Origin: a virus
Length of the DNA: 64,000 nt
IMG/VR virus record: IMGVR_UViG_3300021057_000011
Span: 37,450 to 101,449 of that record
Direction: 5' to 3' (one strand)
How positions within the stretch are numbered: position 1 is the first letter of the stretch; each line of letters opens with the position of its first letter. The notes beneath the pieces were generated by a model. That model was not told the DNA's origin. It worked only from the letters and a program-made list of their open reading frames with translations, and made no database searches. Position numbers and translations under genes: made by a program. Positions 1 to 8,209 of the stretch are shown piece by piece.

Positions 1-125
1 CGGGCATGCTGGTGCAAAATTCGCGCGCAGCGATAAAACTGCGAGGCGTGAAAGGCCCCGTCCCAGACCCGGTGCTCGTACTGGGCCTCCAGCTGCTGGC
101 TGAGCAGGTCAATCACACTAGACAT
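1..125 (-). CDS. Partial CDS, possible PD-(D/E)XK (Cas4/RecB-like) nuclease N-terminus
   Basis: The reading frame opens with ATG at 125 and stays open to the left window edge, giving about 41 residues. GGAGG lies nine bases upstream of the ATG, and the start overlaps the stop of the upstream gene. The visible part is a helical leader followed by FHASQFYRCAR. This resembles the entry motif (hydrophobic-x-x-S-x-x-x-C-x-R) at the start of Cas4/RecB-type exonucleases. The catalytic residues would lie outside the window, so the family call is inference. The position beside recA and a second nuclease suits a recombination role. Confidence 0.45.
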   Translation of the reverse strand, partial: MSSVIDLLSQQLEAQYEHRVWDGAFHASQFYRCARILHQHA

Positions 126-930
126 GGTCGAGGGCCTCCGTATGGGCCACCACAGCCGAGTAGAGCGGCATGTCGATCCGCTGGGCCGCCGGCAGGCTGT
201 TGAAGGTCACCCGGTCGTACTCGAGTCCGCAGCGCGCAAGCCAGGCCAGGGTCTCGTGCAGGAACTCGATCGGGCGCTGGGCATCAACCACCAGCTGCCG
301 CTGGTGCAGTTTTTTTGCGGCGTTGAGTTCGGCGATCAGCAGATGATCCGGTTCTGCCGCGGCGTACTGCGTGGCCGTGAAGCGCTGACTCAACCGGGGA
401 CTGTCCGGGTGCAGGGCCAGGGTGTGGTCCAGCAGCACGGCGATCACGGGGGCTTCATACGGCGCGCGCAGCTGGCGGTTGAGCTCGTAGTAATCGATCC
501 CAAAGGGCTGTAGCACGGCCTCGCCGAACTTTTTCAGGTGCGCGTAGAGCTTGACCGTGGCAAAGTAAAACTGACTCAACAACTGGTCGTTCGGGTTGAA
601 GTCCACCAGCCGCGCCGTGATGGGATCGGAGGTATAGACCTCGCGCCAGCTGTGTGTGGGCCGGCGGTCGAAGAAGCGGGAGTCGTCGATCTCGAAGAGA
701 ATCCGGTCCTGATTAGGGCCGATCAGGCGCAGGCGCAGCTTGGCGAAGTGCCGGTGCAGCACACTGGTCCCGTTGAGCTGGGCCACCACGGCGGTCAGAT
801 CGAGCAGGGCCTCGGCCCCGTCGAGCTGGGCGATCAGGGGCACGATCGCCACGGCCGGGCTGAGGTAGGGGTAGTCCTGCTTCCAGGTGGTCACCCACTT
901 GCTGACGAAACTGTGAAAGACTCTATCCAC
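118..930 (-). CDS. Hypothetical protein (270 aa) in recombination cluster
   Basis: This is a 270-residue soluble protein starting at GTG (928-930). The GTG overlaps the TAG of the upstream nuclease gene by a few bases, indicating translational coupling. I recognise no catalytic motif. The C-terminal part reads as alternating helices and strands (EFLHETLAWLARCGLEY), with no membrane segment. Its position between a resolvase-like nuclease and another probable nuclease suggests a role in recombination or DNA processing, but that rests on context only. Confidence 0.6.
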   Translation of the reverse strand: MDRVFHSFVSKWVTTWKQDYPYLSPAVAIVPLIAQLDGAEALLDLTAVVAQLNGTSVLHRHFAKLRLRLIGPNQDRILFEIDDSRFFDRRPTHSWREVYTSDPITARLVDFNPNDQLLSQFYFATVKLYAHLKKFGEAVLQPFGIDYYELNRQLRAPYEAPVIAVLLDHTLALHPDSPRLSQRFTATQYAAAEPDHLLIAELNAAKKLHQRQLVVDAQRPIEFLHETLAWLARCGLEYDRVTFNSLPAAQRIDMPLYSAVVAHTEALDHV

Positions 931-1261
931 GCTGCGCCTCCAGCATCTGTTTGAAATAGTCGTAATCGTGCCGCGTCAAGGCATACAGCTCCAGCCCGCT
1001 CCCAAAAGTAATGACAAGCACCGGGGTCTTGGAGACTTGGCTGGCTTCCTGAATGACCTTGGTGAACCAGGCCTCATGCAGGGTGATGGATTTGCCGCCG
1101 CAGTCTTTATGCTCAAGCAGCACCAGATCGTCCTGCATGTCCCCCTTTTTTCGCAGCGCCCCGCTTTGCTTTGTCAGATGCATGTTGAGGCTTTTTGCGA
1201 GCTTTTTTTCCTGCGTCTGGCTTTCCTGCTTCGTCGTCCGTATACTCTGATACCGTTTCAT
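923..1261 (-). CDS. Small PD-(D/E)XK nuclease, Holliday-junction-resolvase-like
   Basis: The 112-residue product has the layout of small phage resolvase-like nucleases: a helical N-terminus (QEKKLAKSL), then SGALRKKGDMQDD, then strand LVLLEHKD carrying the E-x-K of a PD-(D/E)XK core, then a helix with EA and a strand with TPVLVITFG. The start is set at ATG 1261 because GAGGA lies six bases upstream; the earlier in-frame GTG has no such site. The first 149 bases overlap the 3' end of recA in another frame, and the overlapped part includes conserved-looking residues. Such enzymes cut branched DNA during recombination or packaging. Fold confidence is good; the precise substrate is inferred. Confidence 0.65.
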   Translation of the reverse strand: MKRYQSIRTTKQESQTQEKKLAKSLNMHLTKQSGALRKKGDMQDDLVLLEHKDCGGKSITLHEAWFTKVIQEASQVSKTPVLVITFGSGLELYALTRHDYDYFKQMLEAQRG

Positions 1262-2429
1262 CCGGGTCCTCACTGGGGGGAAAATTATAGGTCACGCCGT
1301 CCTTGTAAACCATCTCGTCCATCTTGTCGTACAGGTACGTGAGGAACTTAGCATCCTGTCGCACCCGCTCCATGAGCTGTACATCGCCCTGTACCTTCAG
1401 ACCGTCGATGGTGTACCAGGTCCCGGTCTTTTGGATCAGACCCAGATCCTTGCCCGCGGTGACAAGCGACTCTTCGCGATCAAAACCGAAACCCATGAAG
1501 GCATTGGGGGAAGGGTATTTCAACGCGGTGGTGTACAGGTCGGCATAGGTTGTCCGCCCTTCGTAGGGGCTGCGAACCTTCTGCATCTCGTAAGCGATCC
1601 GCTTGCCGATGCGACCGCCCATGATAAAAGCCCCGGTCTGGTCATTGGGGTCATTGGGGTCGTACCAGCCCTTGTCAAACTGGTATGTGAGCTCCTTTTC
1701 CACCGACAAAATGATCGAGGTGTCCACAAAGAAATTCACCGACTTGGCGCTGGCAGGTTCCCGCCGGGTAAAGGTCATGCCCCCAGGCCCTTTGTACATG
1801 CCCGTCCGCAGCTGGTTGATGAACACCACCGCGGTCCGGTTGGGCATCACTTTCTTTTTCACCGGGTCATAGTACGTCTGCAGGCTGACCATCAGCTGCC
1901 GGCAAAAACGCTCGAGCAAGGCCGCCCGCTCCGACATTTTGGCGGAGGCCGCCAGGGACTTCTCGGTTTCCTTTTCACCGATCAAGCTGGCAATGTCGTC
2001 CACCACGATCAGGTCAACCAGATTGGCCTTGGCAAACGCAGCCGCCTGGTCCAAACCCAGCTCATGGGTTTCGGCATTGATCAGGTGAATCCGGTTCAGA
2101 TCAACTTTGTACTTCTTCATCAGCTCGACCTGGGCGGTCCATGCATTCTGAATATTCACCACCACGGCGAAAAAATCGGCATTGATCGCATGGTTAAAGC
2201 CGATGGTCTGCATCACGGTACCGGTTTTTCCAGTGGCATACTCCCCCGAAATCATCGACGCCTGGCTTCGCAACAGACCACCGTTGAGGTAGAGATCCAA
2301 GCTGGGAATCCCGGTCGGAATGTACCCGGGCTGGATCCCGATCAGCTCACTGCCGCGGACGACCGACCCGGGTTTCTTACTGTGAAAATTGGCAATCAAG
2401 GCATCAATTTCATTGGCTTTGGAACTCAT
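1113..2429 (-). CDS. recA: RecA-like recombinase
   Basis: This 438-residue RecA/UvsX-type ATPase should form filaments on single-stranded DNA and drive strand exchange. Walker A is GEYATGKT near residue 45, and Walker B is DLIVVDDIASL. The glutamine-bearing switch region is FINQLRTGMYKGPGG, and the typical RecA core strands follow. The start is ATG 2429, since AAGGA sits five bases upstream, whereas it abuts the alternative ATG at 2435. Beyond the core there is an acidic stretch and then a Lys/Ala/Gly-rich basic tail. That tail is encoded where the downstream nuclease gene overlaps. It lies 17 bases downstream of the DNA polymerase gene, consistent with one transcript. Confidence 0.9.
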   Translation of the reverse strand: MSSKANEIDALIANFHSKKPGSVVRGSELIGIQPGYIPTGIPSLDLYLNGGLLRSQASMISGEYATGKTGTVMQTIGFNHAINADFFAVVVNIQNAWTAQVELMKKYKVDLNRIHLINAETHELGLDQAAAFAKANLVDLIVVDDIASLIGEKETEKSLAASAKMSERAALLERFCRQLMVSLQTYYDPVKKKVMPNRTAVVFINQLRTGMYKGPGGMTFTRREPASAKSVNFFVDTSIILSVEKELTYQFDKGWYDPNDPNDQTGAFIMGGRIGKRIAYEMQKVRSPYEGRTTYADLYTTALKYPSPNAFMGFGFDREESLVTAGKDLGLIQKTGTWYTIDGLKVQGDVQLMERVRQDAKFLTYLYDKMDEMVYKDGVTYNFPPSEDPDETVSEYTDDEAGKPDAGKKARKKPQHASDKAKRGAAKKGGHAGRSGAA

Positions 2430-2446
2430 GTCCATCCTTCTTTCTG

Positions 2447-4492
2447 TTAGTTCTTGTCGGCCCAGGAGCGGCCGATGGTCGGAATGGCTTCGAGCGGAAC
2501 CCGCAGTTTGTATGAAGATTCCAGGATCTGCTGCATCACGGGCGCGATGGTTTCAGCGTCGTGTTCCCAACACTCGACGATCAGTTCGTCGTGCACCTGG
2601 AGGACAATCCCGGCACCCGGATGATGGGTCTCGAGATAGGCATCCAGACGGATCATGGCCAGTTTCATGATGTCGGCCTCTGAGCCCTGAATATGACAGG
2701 CAAACAGGGAGCGTTCCGCTGCCGCCCGGCGCCATTTCAGCTTGTCGTCGTGCCCTTTGTAGGTGGCATCAAGATCGGTGATATACCGGCCGGCCAGGGT
2801 CTGCGTCGTGCCGTGCTTGTTCATGGTCCGGTTATGTGCCGCAACATAGTTGGCGGCCACCGGATGCACCACGCGCCAGCCTTTGATGAAATACTCCGGC
2901 ACGCCCAGCGTTTCCGCGCCTCCTTGAAATAATACGCCGAAGTTCACGTTTTTCATCGCTTTTCGCCATTTTTGAAACTGACCCAGCGGAGCGATTTCAC
3001 CCATCTGCTGCAGCTTCTCCGCGTGCTCTTTCTCGGCCTTAAGGCCAGCGAGAAAGTCGTCAATCGGAATGCGATGAATCTGGGCGGCCCCAATACTGTG
3101 CAGGTCCTTGCCGGTGTTGAAGGCATCGACCATCACCGGATCCTGGCTGAAATGGGCCATGATGCGCAGCTGCAACTGACCATAGTCCGCCATCACGAAA
3201 ACCTTTCCCGGAGCTGGCACAAAGGCCGCGCGGAAGCGAGGATCCCCAGGGATGTTCTGTAGATTCGGTTTGTCACTGGACAAACGGCCTGAATCGGTGC
3301 CTACGTTGTTGTAGCTGGTATGAATCCGGGACTCGTGATCTACCAGGTAAGGCAACTTGCTGGTGAACATTTTGATGAAGGTCGCCGCCCGAGAAAATTC
3401 CGCCAGATGTTTAGCGATCTCATGGCCTTGTTTGGCGAGCTGATCGAGCGTTTTCAGATTGGTGGCTTTCTTGCCCCCATCCGTGTAGTTATCCGTGTGC
3501 AGTTTCAATTTGTCGTAGAGGATGTAGCGGAGCTGATCGCCGGAGGTAATTTTGAAACTCTCGCCGGCGATCTCGAAAACCTTCTCCATCCGCTCGCGCT
3601 TAATGGCTTGGGAAATTGCTTCGAGCTCATGGATCATGTCAGGACGAAGGCGAATTCCCCGATGCTCCATCCTCGCCAGCACACTGATGTAGGGCAGCTC
3701 AATCCGTGTGTAATGCTCAAGCAGGTTCCGCTGCTTGAGCTTGGGGATAAAAGTCTGATACATCTTGGGCGGCAGCTGAACGTCCTGGACGGTGTACTCG
3801 ACAAACTCCGGCGCCCAGATATCCGCCGGGCATTTTTTTCCGAAGCTCTTGAGAGAAATGGTGTCCTTTGTTAGCCGCTCGTGAACCGCCCGGGTCTTCA
3901 GACCCTTGGGGGCTTTCACATCCACCAGGTAACCTGCCACCTGGGTATCTTCAATGTTCGCCAGGTTGATCCCCAGCCGCCACATCGCCCGCTGGTCAAA
4001 CCCGATGTTGTGTCCAAGGAAGGTCTTGGCTGGGTCCTCGAAGAAGGGCTTCAGATCCCGCGCTATGCACTCGCGCGGGATGTTGACATCAAAGAGTGTC
4101 CGGTGTCCGATCGAGACATAGAACCCGTGGGTGACACATGGTGCAATCGGCAGAATCGACAGACCCACGACCTTGGCCCAGGCCTCGAGCCCCTCGGTCT
4201 CTGTGTCAAAGCTGAAGAAGGTGTACATCGACAGCATCAGCAGCATGACGTGAAGCATCTCCTCGGTCTGCACGAGCACTTTGTCGATGAAATCGGGCTT
4301 GTTGTACTTCTGCTGGTACAGCGAGACACAGCCGGCACAGCGGATCTGGTTCTCTTCCGAGGCCGCTTCAAAGACGGATTTGGTCTGGCTCAGGTCATCT
4401 TTGGCCGCGCCACAAAGATTTCGGCGCTCAGAGGCCGAGTACAAATGGCGCGCGCGGATCGTGGTTAAGTAGCTGGGAGCCGTAACGGACAT
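2447..4492 (-). CDS. polA: Family A DNA polymerase with 3'-5' exonuclease and N-terminal zinc-like module
   Basis: This is a 681-residue replicative polymerase. The start is ATG 4492, with AGGAGT just upstream; the longer open frame lacks a ribosome site. Residues 16-55 hold His16, Cys27, Cys52 and Cys55, resembling a small zinc ribbon. The exonuclease has DTE at 96-98, GHNIGFD and YTVQD. The polymerase has motif A DYGQLQLR (Asp436), motif B R-K-A-M-K-N-V-N-F-G near 510-520, and motif C VHDELIVE (Asp635). The motif A glutamate of DYSQIELR, which acts as the sugar steric gate in E. coli Pol I, is Gln441 here. Phe is kept at the nucleotide-selection position of motif B. No 5' nuclease domain is present. 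Confidence 0.92.
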   Translation of the reverse strand: MSVTAPSYLTTIRARHLYSASERRNLCGAAKDDLSQTKSVFEAASEENQIRCAGCVSLYQQKYNKPDFIDKVLVQTEEMLHVMLLMLSMYTFFSFDTETEGLEAWAKVVGLSILPIAPCVTHGFYVSIGHRTLFDVNIPRECIARDLKPFFEDPAKTFLGHNIGFDQRAMWRLGINLANIEDTQVAGYLVDVKAPKGLKTRAVHERLTKDTISLKSFGKKCPADIWAPEFVEYTVQDVQLPPKMYQTFIPKLKQRNLLEHYTRIELPYISVLARMEHRGIRLRPDMIHELEAISQAIKRERMEKVFEIAGESFKITSGDQLRYILYDKLKLHTDNYTDGGKKATNLKTLDQLAKQGHEIAKHLAEFSRAATFIKMFTSKLPYLVDHESRIHTSYNNVGTDSGRLSSDKPNLQNIPGDPRFRAAFVPAPGKVFVMADYGQLQLRIMAHFSQDPVMVDAFNTGKDLHSIGAAQIHRIPIDDFLAGLKAEKEHAEKLQQMGEIAPLGQFQKWRKAMKNVNFGVLFQGGAETLGVPEYFIKGWRVVHPVAANYVAAHNRTMNKHGTTQTLAGRYITDLDATYKGHDDKLKWRRAAAERSLFACHIQGSEADIMKLAMIRLDAYLETHHPGAGIVLQVHDELIVECWEHDAETIAPVMQQILESSYKLRVPLEAIPTIGRSWADKN

Positions 4493-4569
4493 GGGACACT
4501 CCTTTCGATAACTGGGATCCGCTTGAGGGAAGCGGCATGTGAACCGGTCACCACCTCCGTGAAGCGGAC

Positions 4570-4596
4570 AAAAACCGGGGGCCCAGAGGCCCCCGG
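4570..4596 (-). terminator. Intrinsic terminator upstream of DNA polymerase gene
   Basis: A perfect 9-bp stem (CCGGGGGCC / GGCCCCCGG) with a 4-base loop is followed on the minus strand by TTTTT. It lies after the small gene ending at 4654 and before polA, and probably lowers polymerase and recA expression relative to the upstream ssDNA-binding gene. Confidence 0.75.
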
Positions 4597-4653
4597 GACG
4601 TATCTGTAGCAAACAGGTGAATCAGAATGGGCTAGTCGATAACCTCGGCCTCC

Positions 4654-4941
4654 TTACAGCGTGATATACAGGGAGTGCTCGGAATCGCGCGCGTCACCCG
4701 TAAAGTGCTGAACGGTGTATCCGACCTCTCGGAGCCACTCCGCGACATCGACCATGGCCTGGGCATTCCAGGCTTTTTGCGGAACAAAAAGGGTCGTTTG
4801 TCCCCGCCGCTTGGCGTCGATCATCCAGTCCTGGACCGCGGTCTTGAGCTGAACGAAGTCGGAGTCCTTCGACTTCCGGTACTCTTCACTCGCCGCCGCC
4901 ATGCGGGCGCGAAACTCGTCGTTGGATAACATGACCGGCAT
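4654..4941 (-). CDS. Small hypothetical protein (95 aa)
   Basis: The start is ATG 4941, preceded by AGGAGGGG at five bases; the ATG at 4959 would itself contain this ribosome site. The protein begins with a charged helix (NDEFRARMAAASEEYRKSKD) and ends in a compact alpha/beta part (TLFVPQKAWNAQ, VGYTVQHFTGD). No family is recognised. It follows the putative ssDNA-binding gene by ten bases and precedes a terminator, so it is the last gene of that sub-operon. Confidence 0.7.
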   Translation of the reverse strand: MPVMLSNDEFRARMAAASEEYRKSKDSDFVQLKTAVQDWMIDAKRRGQTTLFVPQKAWNAQAMVDVAEWLREVGYTVQHFTGDARDSEHSLYITL

Positions 4942-4951
4942 CCCGCCCCTC

Positions 4952-5974
4952 CTAGACATACTTCGAGGCCGGTTGATAGGCCGGATCGATCGGCTGCGCT
5001 GGAGGAGTCATGATGGTGACCGGCGGCCCCTGCACAGGGGGCACCGGGGCACCCACCGGGGCCTGGCCGGGCTGGATGAAGGCTCCACCCTGCGACGGCG
5101 ACACATAGCCCTGCTGTGTACCAGTCTGTGGCCAGGGCGGCACGCTGCCGGGGGCCGGCACCGGAATCTGCACGCCAAGGACCACCGAGGGCTGTGTCGG
5201 TCCCTGCGGCTGGGTCAGATCGGTCTGGGTGCCCAAGCTGTTGCTGGCCTTGGCAGCTTCCTGCTCGCGCTGGCGGCGCAGCATCACACAGAAGGCCTCC
5301 ATTTCCTCGGCCGTGGGGGTGCCGAAATCCATCTCGGCGTCCCAGTTGATGGTCTGCAGCTTGGCCAGCAGCTCGTGGTCGATCGGCTGCAGCTGGCCGG
5401 GCACGACCCCGTCCATCAGCTTGGGCAGGAAGGAGTATTCCTTGCTGTTGGAGTTGTCAGCGATCCGGGTGACGGACAGGGGAAACTGCATCATCGAGCC
5501 GTAGTTCTTGATGACTTCGAGCATCTTGTTGAGGCAGAGCATGCTGATGCCACGCCAGATCAGAATCTGATTGTCCTGGCTGTACTGCTTGCCGGATTTT
5601 TTGGAGGTGTAGACTCCGCCGATGTGGCGCCCTGCAATAAAGCCGACCGTGCGCGGGGTATCGTGCTCCTCGTCGCAGGCCCGGCAGGGTCCGACATAGA
5701 CGACCTTGGAAGGATCGCTGGGGTCCGACTGGGCAGACTTGGTGCAGGTCACCTTGTCCTTGCCGTTGTTGGTTTCGTGCTGACGGTACTTGCCAAAGCA
5801 CGGCATCAGGAACTGCATAATCTTGGTTTCGCCAGGATTGAACCAGGTGTAGCGGAAGTTCTTGTTTTCGTTTTCTGCCCGCTCGGCCTGGCGCTTGGCC
5901 TGCTCTTCGGCCTGCATCTGGGCTTCCGCCTGGACTTCGGCGATCACGTTCATTCCGAATGAAAGACTGGACAT
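4952..5974 (-). CDS. Probable phage ssDNA-binding protein (gp32-like layout)
   Basis: The 340-residue product starts after AAGGAGA. It has an Ala/Glu/Gln-rich coiled N-terminus (to about residue 38), then a core with FNPGETKIMQFLMPCFGKYRQHET, a Cys at VTCTK and a C-R-A-C pair. One His plus three Cys could bind zinc as in T4 gp32. The last ~90 residues are Pro/Gln/Gly-rich and disordered. Zinc-containing OB-fold proteins with flexible tails beside polymerase and recA are usually the replication ssDNA-binding protein. A second, bacterial-type SSB is encoded at 20486-20854, so the two may divide labour. Family assignment is inference. Confidence 0.5.
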   Translation of the reverse strand: MSSLSFGMNVIAEVQAEAQMQAEEQAKRQAERAENENKNFRYTWFNPGETKIMQFLMPCFGKYRQHETNNGKDKVTCTKSAQSDPSDPSKVVYVGPCRACDEEHDTPRTVGFIAGRHIGGVYTSKKSGKQYSQDNQILIWRGISMLCLNKMLEVIKNYGSMMQFPLSVTRIADNSNSKEYSFLPKLMDGVVPGQLQPIDHELLAKLQTINWDAEMDFGTPTAEEMEAFCVMLRRQREQEAAKASNSLGTQTDLTQPQGPTQPSVVLGVQIPVPAPGSVPPWPQTGTQQGYVSPSQGGAFIQPGQAPVGAPVPPVQGPPVTIMTPPAQPIDPAYQPASKYV

Positions 5975-6001
5975 ATTAAAGGGTCTCCTTGGAAGGAAAG
6001 G

Positions 6002-6403
6002 TTAAAGTTTTTGAAGCTGGGACTTGAATTCCGGCAGCAGGGTCTCGCACAGCCGCTCGAAGTTTTCCTTGAGCTTGCGGTGCTGGAACGCGCTGTGTTC
6101 GGCTTCCGGGGTTCCGACGTCGCGGGCGCGGCGCTCGGAGAGCTCGAAGCTGACATAGTGATGCTTGCGCGGATCCGGGGTGTCGATCGCGAAGGTGCAT
6201 TTCATCACGGCGGTGGACTCGATCAGATTGCTCTTGCCCGCCTCGTCGTAAATGCGGTTGGCGTCCACCAGCCGAATTTCCTTCGGTGTGGTGGTCACGG
6301 TCTCTTGTAAAATCGCCAGCTGCTCTCCCAGGGTTTGCACCTGGGCGTGGAGTTGCTGCAGCAGGGCGAGCTCTTCGGTATGGGGAACGGTCTCTGGGTT
6401 CAT
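6002..6403 (-). CDS. Hypothetical coiled-coil protein (133 aa)
   Basis: The start is ATG 6403, with GGAG upstream and placed just after the stop of the preceding gene; the longer open frame is a shadow. Residues about 10-40 form a leucine/glutamine heptad helix (LALLQQLHAQVQTLGEQLAIL). An alpha/beta region and a second charged helix follow (HRKLKENFERLCETLL). No enzymatic motif is seen. It sits between the HTH protein and the ssDNA-binding gene in the replication transcript. Confidence 0.65.
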   Translation of the reverse strand: MNPETVPHTEELALLQQLHAQVQTLGEQLAILQETVTTTPKEIRLVDANRIYDEAGKSNLIESTAVMKCTFAIDTPDPRKHHYVSFELSERRARDVGTPEAEHSAFQHRKLKENFERLCETLLPEFKSQLQKL

Positions 6404-6407
6404 GGGG

Positions 6408-6884
6408 TCACTCCGTAAAGGGATGGCTTTGGTACAGGGCACGGTTGGTTTCGAGGTAGGTGCGAATATCCTCCTTGAGCGTGGTCCAGGATTTGTCTTC
6501 GAGCTCGGCGTCCTCCAGCGCCGCTTCAATCGCATCGCAAATCAGGTGGTAGTCCGCATCGCCGTAGCCGTACTGGTAGCGGCGGAACTTGGTCGGAGCT
6601 GGAAGAATCCCCACCCGCTTGAGCTGCTCGACCTGCTCGAGGCTCAGGCCGGTGGTGGCGGAAATGGCAGCCAGGGTGAACACGTCGTAGGAGAGCGTCA
6701 CCTTGTCCGCCGCGGCCTTGAGCTTGCGCGAAAAATAGGGGTAGCTGATCGGCACCTCGACCGGTTCGGTATGCTCGCCGGCGGTGGGGTGGACATGCCC
6801 GTTCTTGCGCGTGCCGATCGGTTTCCCCAGGGCGGTAGCGCGGGCTTTCTGCTTTTTCCAGGCATTCCTTAGCGGGACTGACAT
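6408..6884 (-). CDS. Probable DNA-binding protein with MerR-like helix-turn-helix
   Basis: The 158-residue protein has a basic N-terminus. Near residues 70-110 is TLAAISATTGLSLEQVEQLKRVGILPAP, followed by an Arg/Tyr stretch and an acidic helix. This is the MerR-type winged-helix pattern: a helix, a turn at TGLS, a recognition helix and the GILP turn. It overlaps the end of the SF2 helicase gene by 16 bases. It may be a transcription factor or DNA-recognition subunit of the replication cluster; the target is unknown. Confidence 0.5.
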   Translation of the reverse strand: MSVPLRNAWKKQKARATALGKPIGTRKNGHVHPTAGEHTEPVEVPISYPYFSRKLKAAADKVTLSYDVFTLAAISATTGLSLEQVEQLKRVGILPAPTKFRRYQYGYGDADYHLICDAIEAALEDAELEDKSWTTLKEDIRTYLETNRALYQSHPFTE

Positions 6885-8209
6885 CCGAGCCTCGCATAGA
6901 CCTGTTTGCGCTTGGCGCCCATCTTGATCAGCATGATGTTGCCGGTGTCGGTCAGATCCACCACCAGCGGCGTTTTCTTGTTGGGCGCGACCCGAGACAC
7001 GCGGCCGAGAACCTGCTCGACCAGGCCGTGCGAGGAAAAGGGTGAACCGAAAATCGCGGTGTCGAGCTCGGGCAAATCCAGTCCCTGCTTCACAATTTGC
7101 AGCTGACCGAAAATCAGGGGCTTCTCATAGGCCTCCTCATACTCCCAGGGCTTCATCCCGCCGCGAAGAAACCCATAATCCACGGGACCCCAGGCGGCTT
7201 CCACGAGCTCCACGAGACGCTCGACATGGGCATGGCGCTCGACAATCACCAGAATCTTTCGCCCGGCCAGCAGACATTTCCGAATCACATCCGCCAGAAC
7301 ATCATTGCGACCCGCATCCAGAGCCATTTCGGTTTTGGTCTTGACCAGGTCCAACTCGCCGCCGCGTTTGGTTTTGAGATAGGCCGTGCTGCGGTGGGAG
7401 AGATGGACCACCTCCGGCACAAGAATAATGCCGGCATCGACAAGCTCCTGGTGGCTGATGCGGTAGCTGATCTCACCCGTACCATAGACCATCACGGGCT
7501 CGAGGCCGTCATCGCGTGGCGTGGCGGTCAACCCCGTCCGGCGCGCAGCCGGCAAAGGCCACAGAGCCTTTTGCCATTCCATCGCGGCGATGCCGTGGCA
7601 CTCGTCGGTGATGACATGGCCGACATCCTGCAGCTCGGGATACTCCTCCGGGGGTTTACCAGACAGGGTCTGAACCATTGCCAGGGTGATGTCCCGCACG
7701 TCCCGCTTTTTGCCCTTGATCAGGCCCGGATCGTAGTCCATGAACTTCTGCATCCGCCGGCGCCACTGGTCGAGCAGCTGCTCGGTCTGGGTCAGAATCA
7801 GGGTCTTGACCGGAATCCGCTCGATCAGACCCAACCCCATGGTGGTCTTGCCCGAGCCGCAGGGCGAGCAGAGAATCTGGTCGCCGGGGTTCCAGACGAC
7901 ATGGTTGATGCCCGAAAGCTGGAAGGCATGAAAGGTGATGTCCAGTCGCGGGGGCGCAATGGGAGCTCCCACGACCGTCCGGTCCTCAAGCCGGGCATAG
8001 GGGAGCAGGGACCGGATCGGGTAGTTTCGGGGCAGCCAGTACTCGTCCCCCATGCGGTGGATGTAGCTGAGCGTGGGCGGCGCGGTTCGTTGATGCGCCG
8101 CGGCCTTGTTCTCGACTTCGAAATGCGAGAGCATGCTGTCGGGCAACAGCTCGCAAGGGATACGGAGCACAGAATCCCGAAGAATCGTGTTAGAAAGGGT
8201 TCCAAGCAC
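6869..8209 (-). CDS. SF2 DEAD/DEAH-type helicase (UvsW/RAD25-like)
   Basis: The 446-residue helicase has motif I CSPCGSGKTT, motif II DECH, motif III GLTATP, a C-terminal RecA fold with VIVERHAHVERLVEL, and motif VI QVLGRVSR. The start is placed at GTG 8209, because TGGAGG lies six bases upstream; the ATG at 8239 lies before that site. The start overlaps the primase 3' end by 20 bases. Phage SF2 helicases of this size (T4 UvsW type) remodel branched DNA, and the neighbours recA and the resolvase-like nuclease suit that. The exact class is inferred from motifs. Confidence 0.8.
   Translation of the reverse strand: MLGTLSNTILRDSVLRIPCELLPDSMLSHFEVENKAAAHQRTAPPTLSYIHRMGDEYWLPRNYPIRSLLPYARLEDRTVVGAPIAPPRLDITFHAFQLSGINHVVWNPGDQILCSPCGSGKTTMGLGLIERIPVKTLILTQTEQLLDQWRRRMQKFMDYDPGLIKGKKRDVRDITLAMVQTLSGKPPEEYPELQDVGHVITDECHGIAAMEWQKALWPLPAARRTGLTATPRDDGLEPVMVYGTGEISYRISHQELVDAGIILVPEVVHLSHRSTAYLKTKRGGELDLVKTKTEMALDAGRNDVLADVIRKCLLAGRKILVIVERHAHVERLVELVEAAWGPVDYGFLRGGMKPWEYEEAYEKPLIFGQLQIVKQGLDLPELDTAIFGSPFSSHGLVEQVLGRVSRVAPNKKTPLVVDLTDTGNIMLIKMGAKRKQVYARLGCQSR

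Noticed and set aside
4493-4569. Short GTG frame after GGAGGTG just upstream of polA
   Set aside because: It runs into polA in another frame with no sensible end or motif, and the stretch is better explained as the leader between a terminator and polA.
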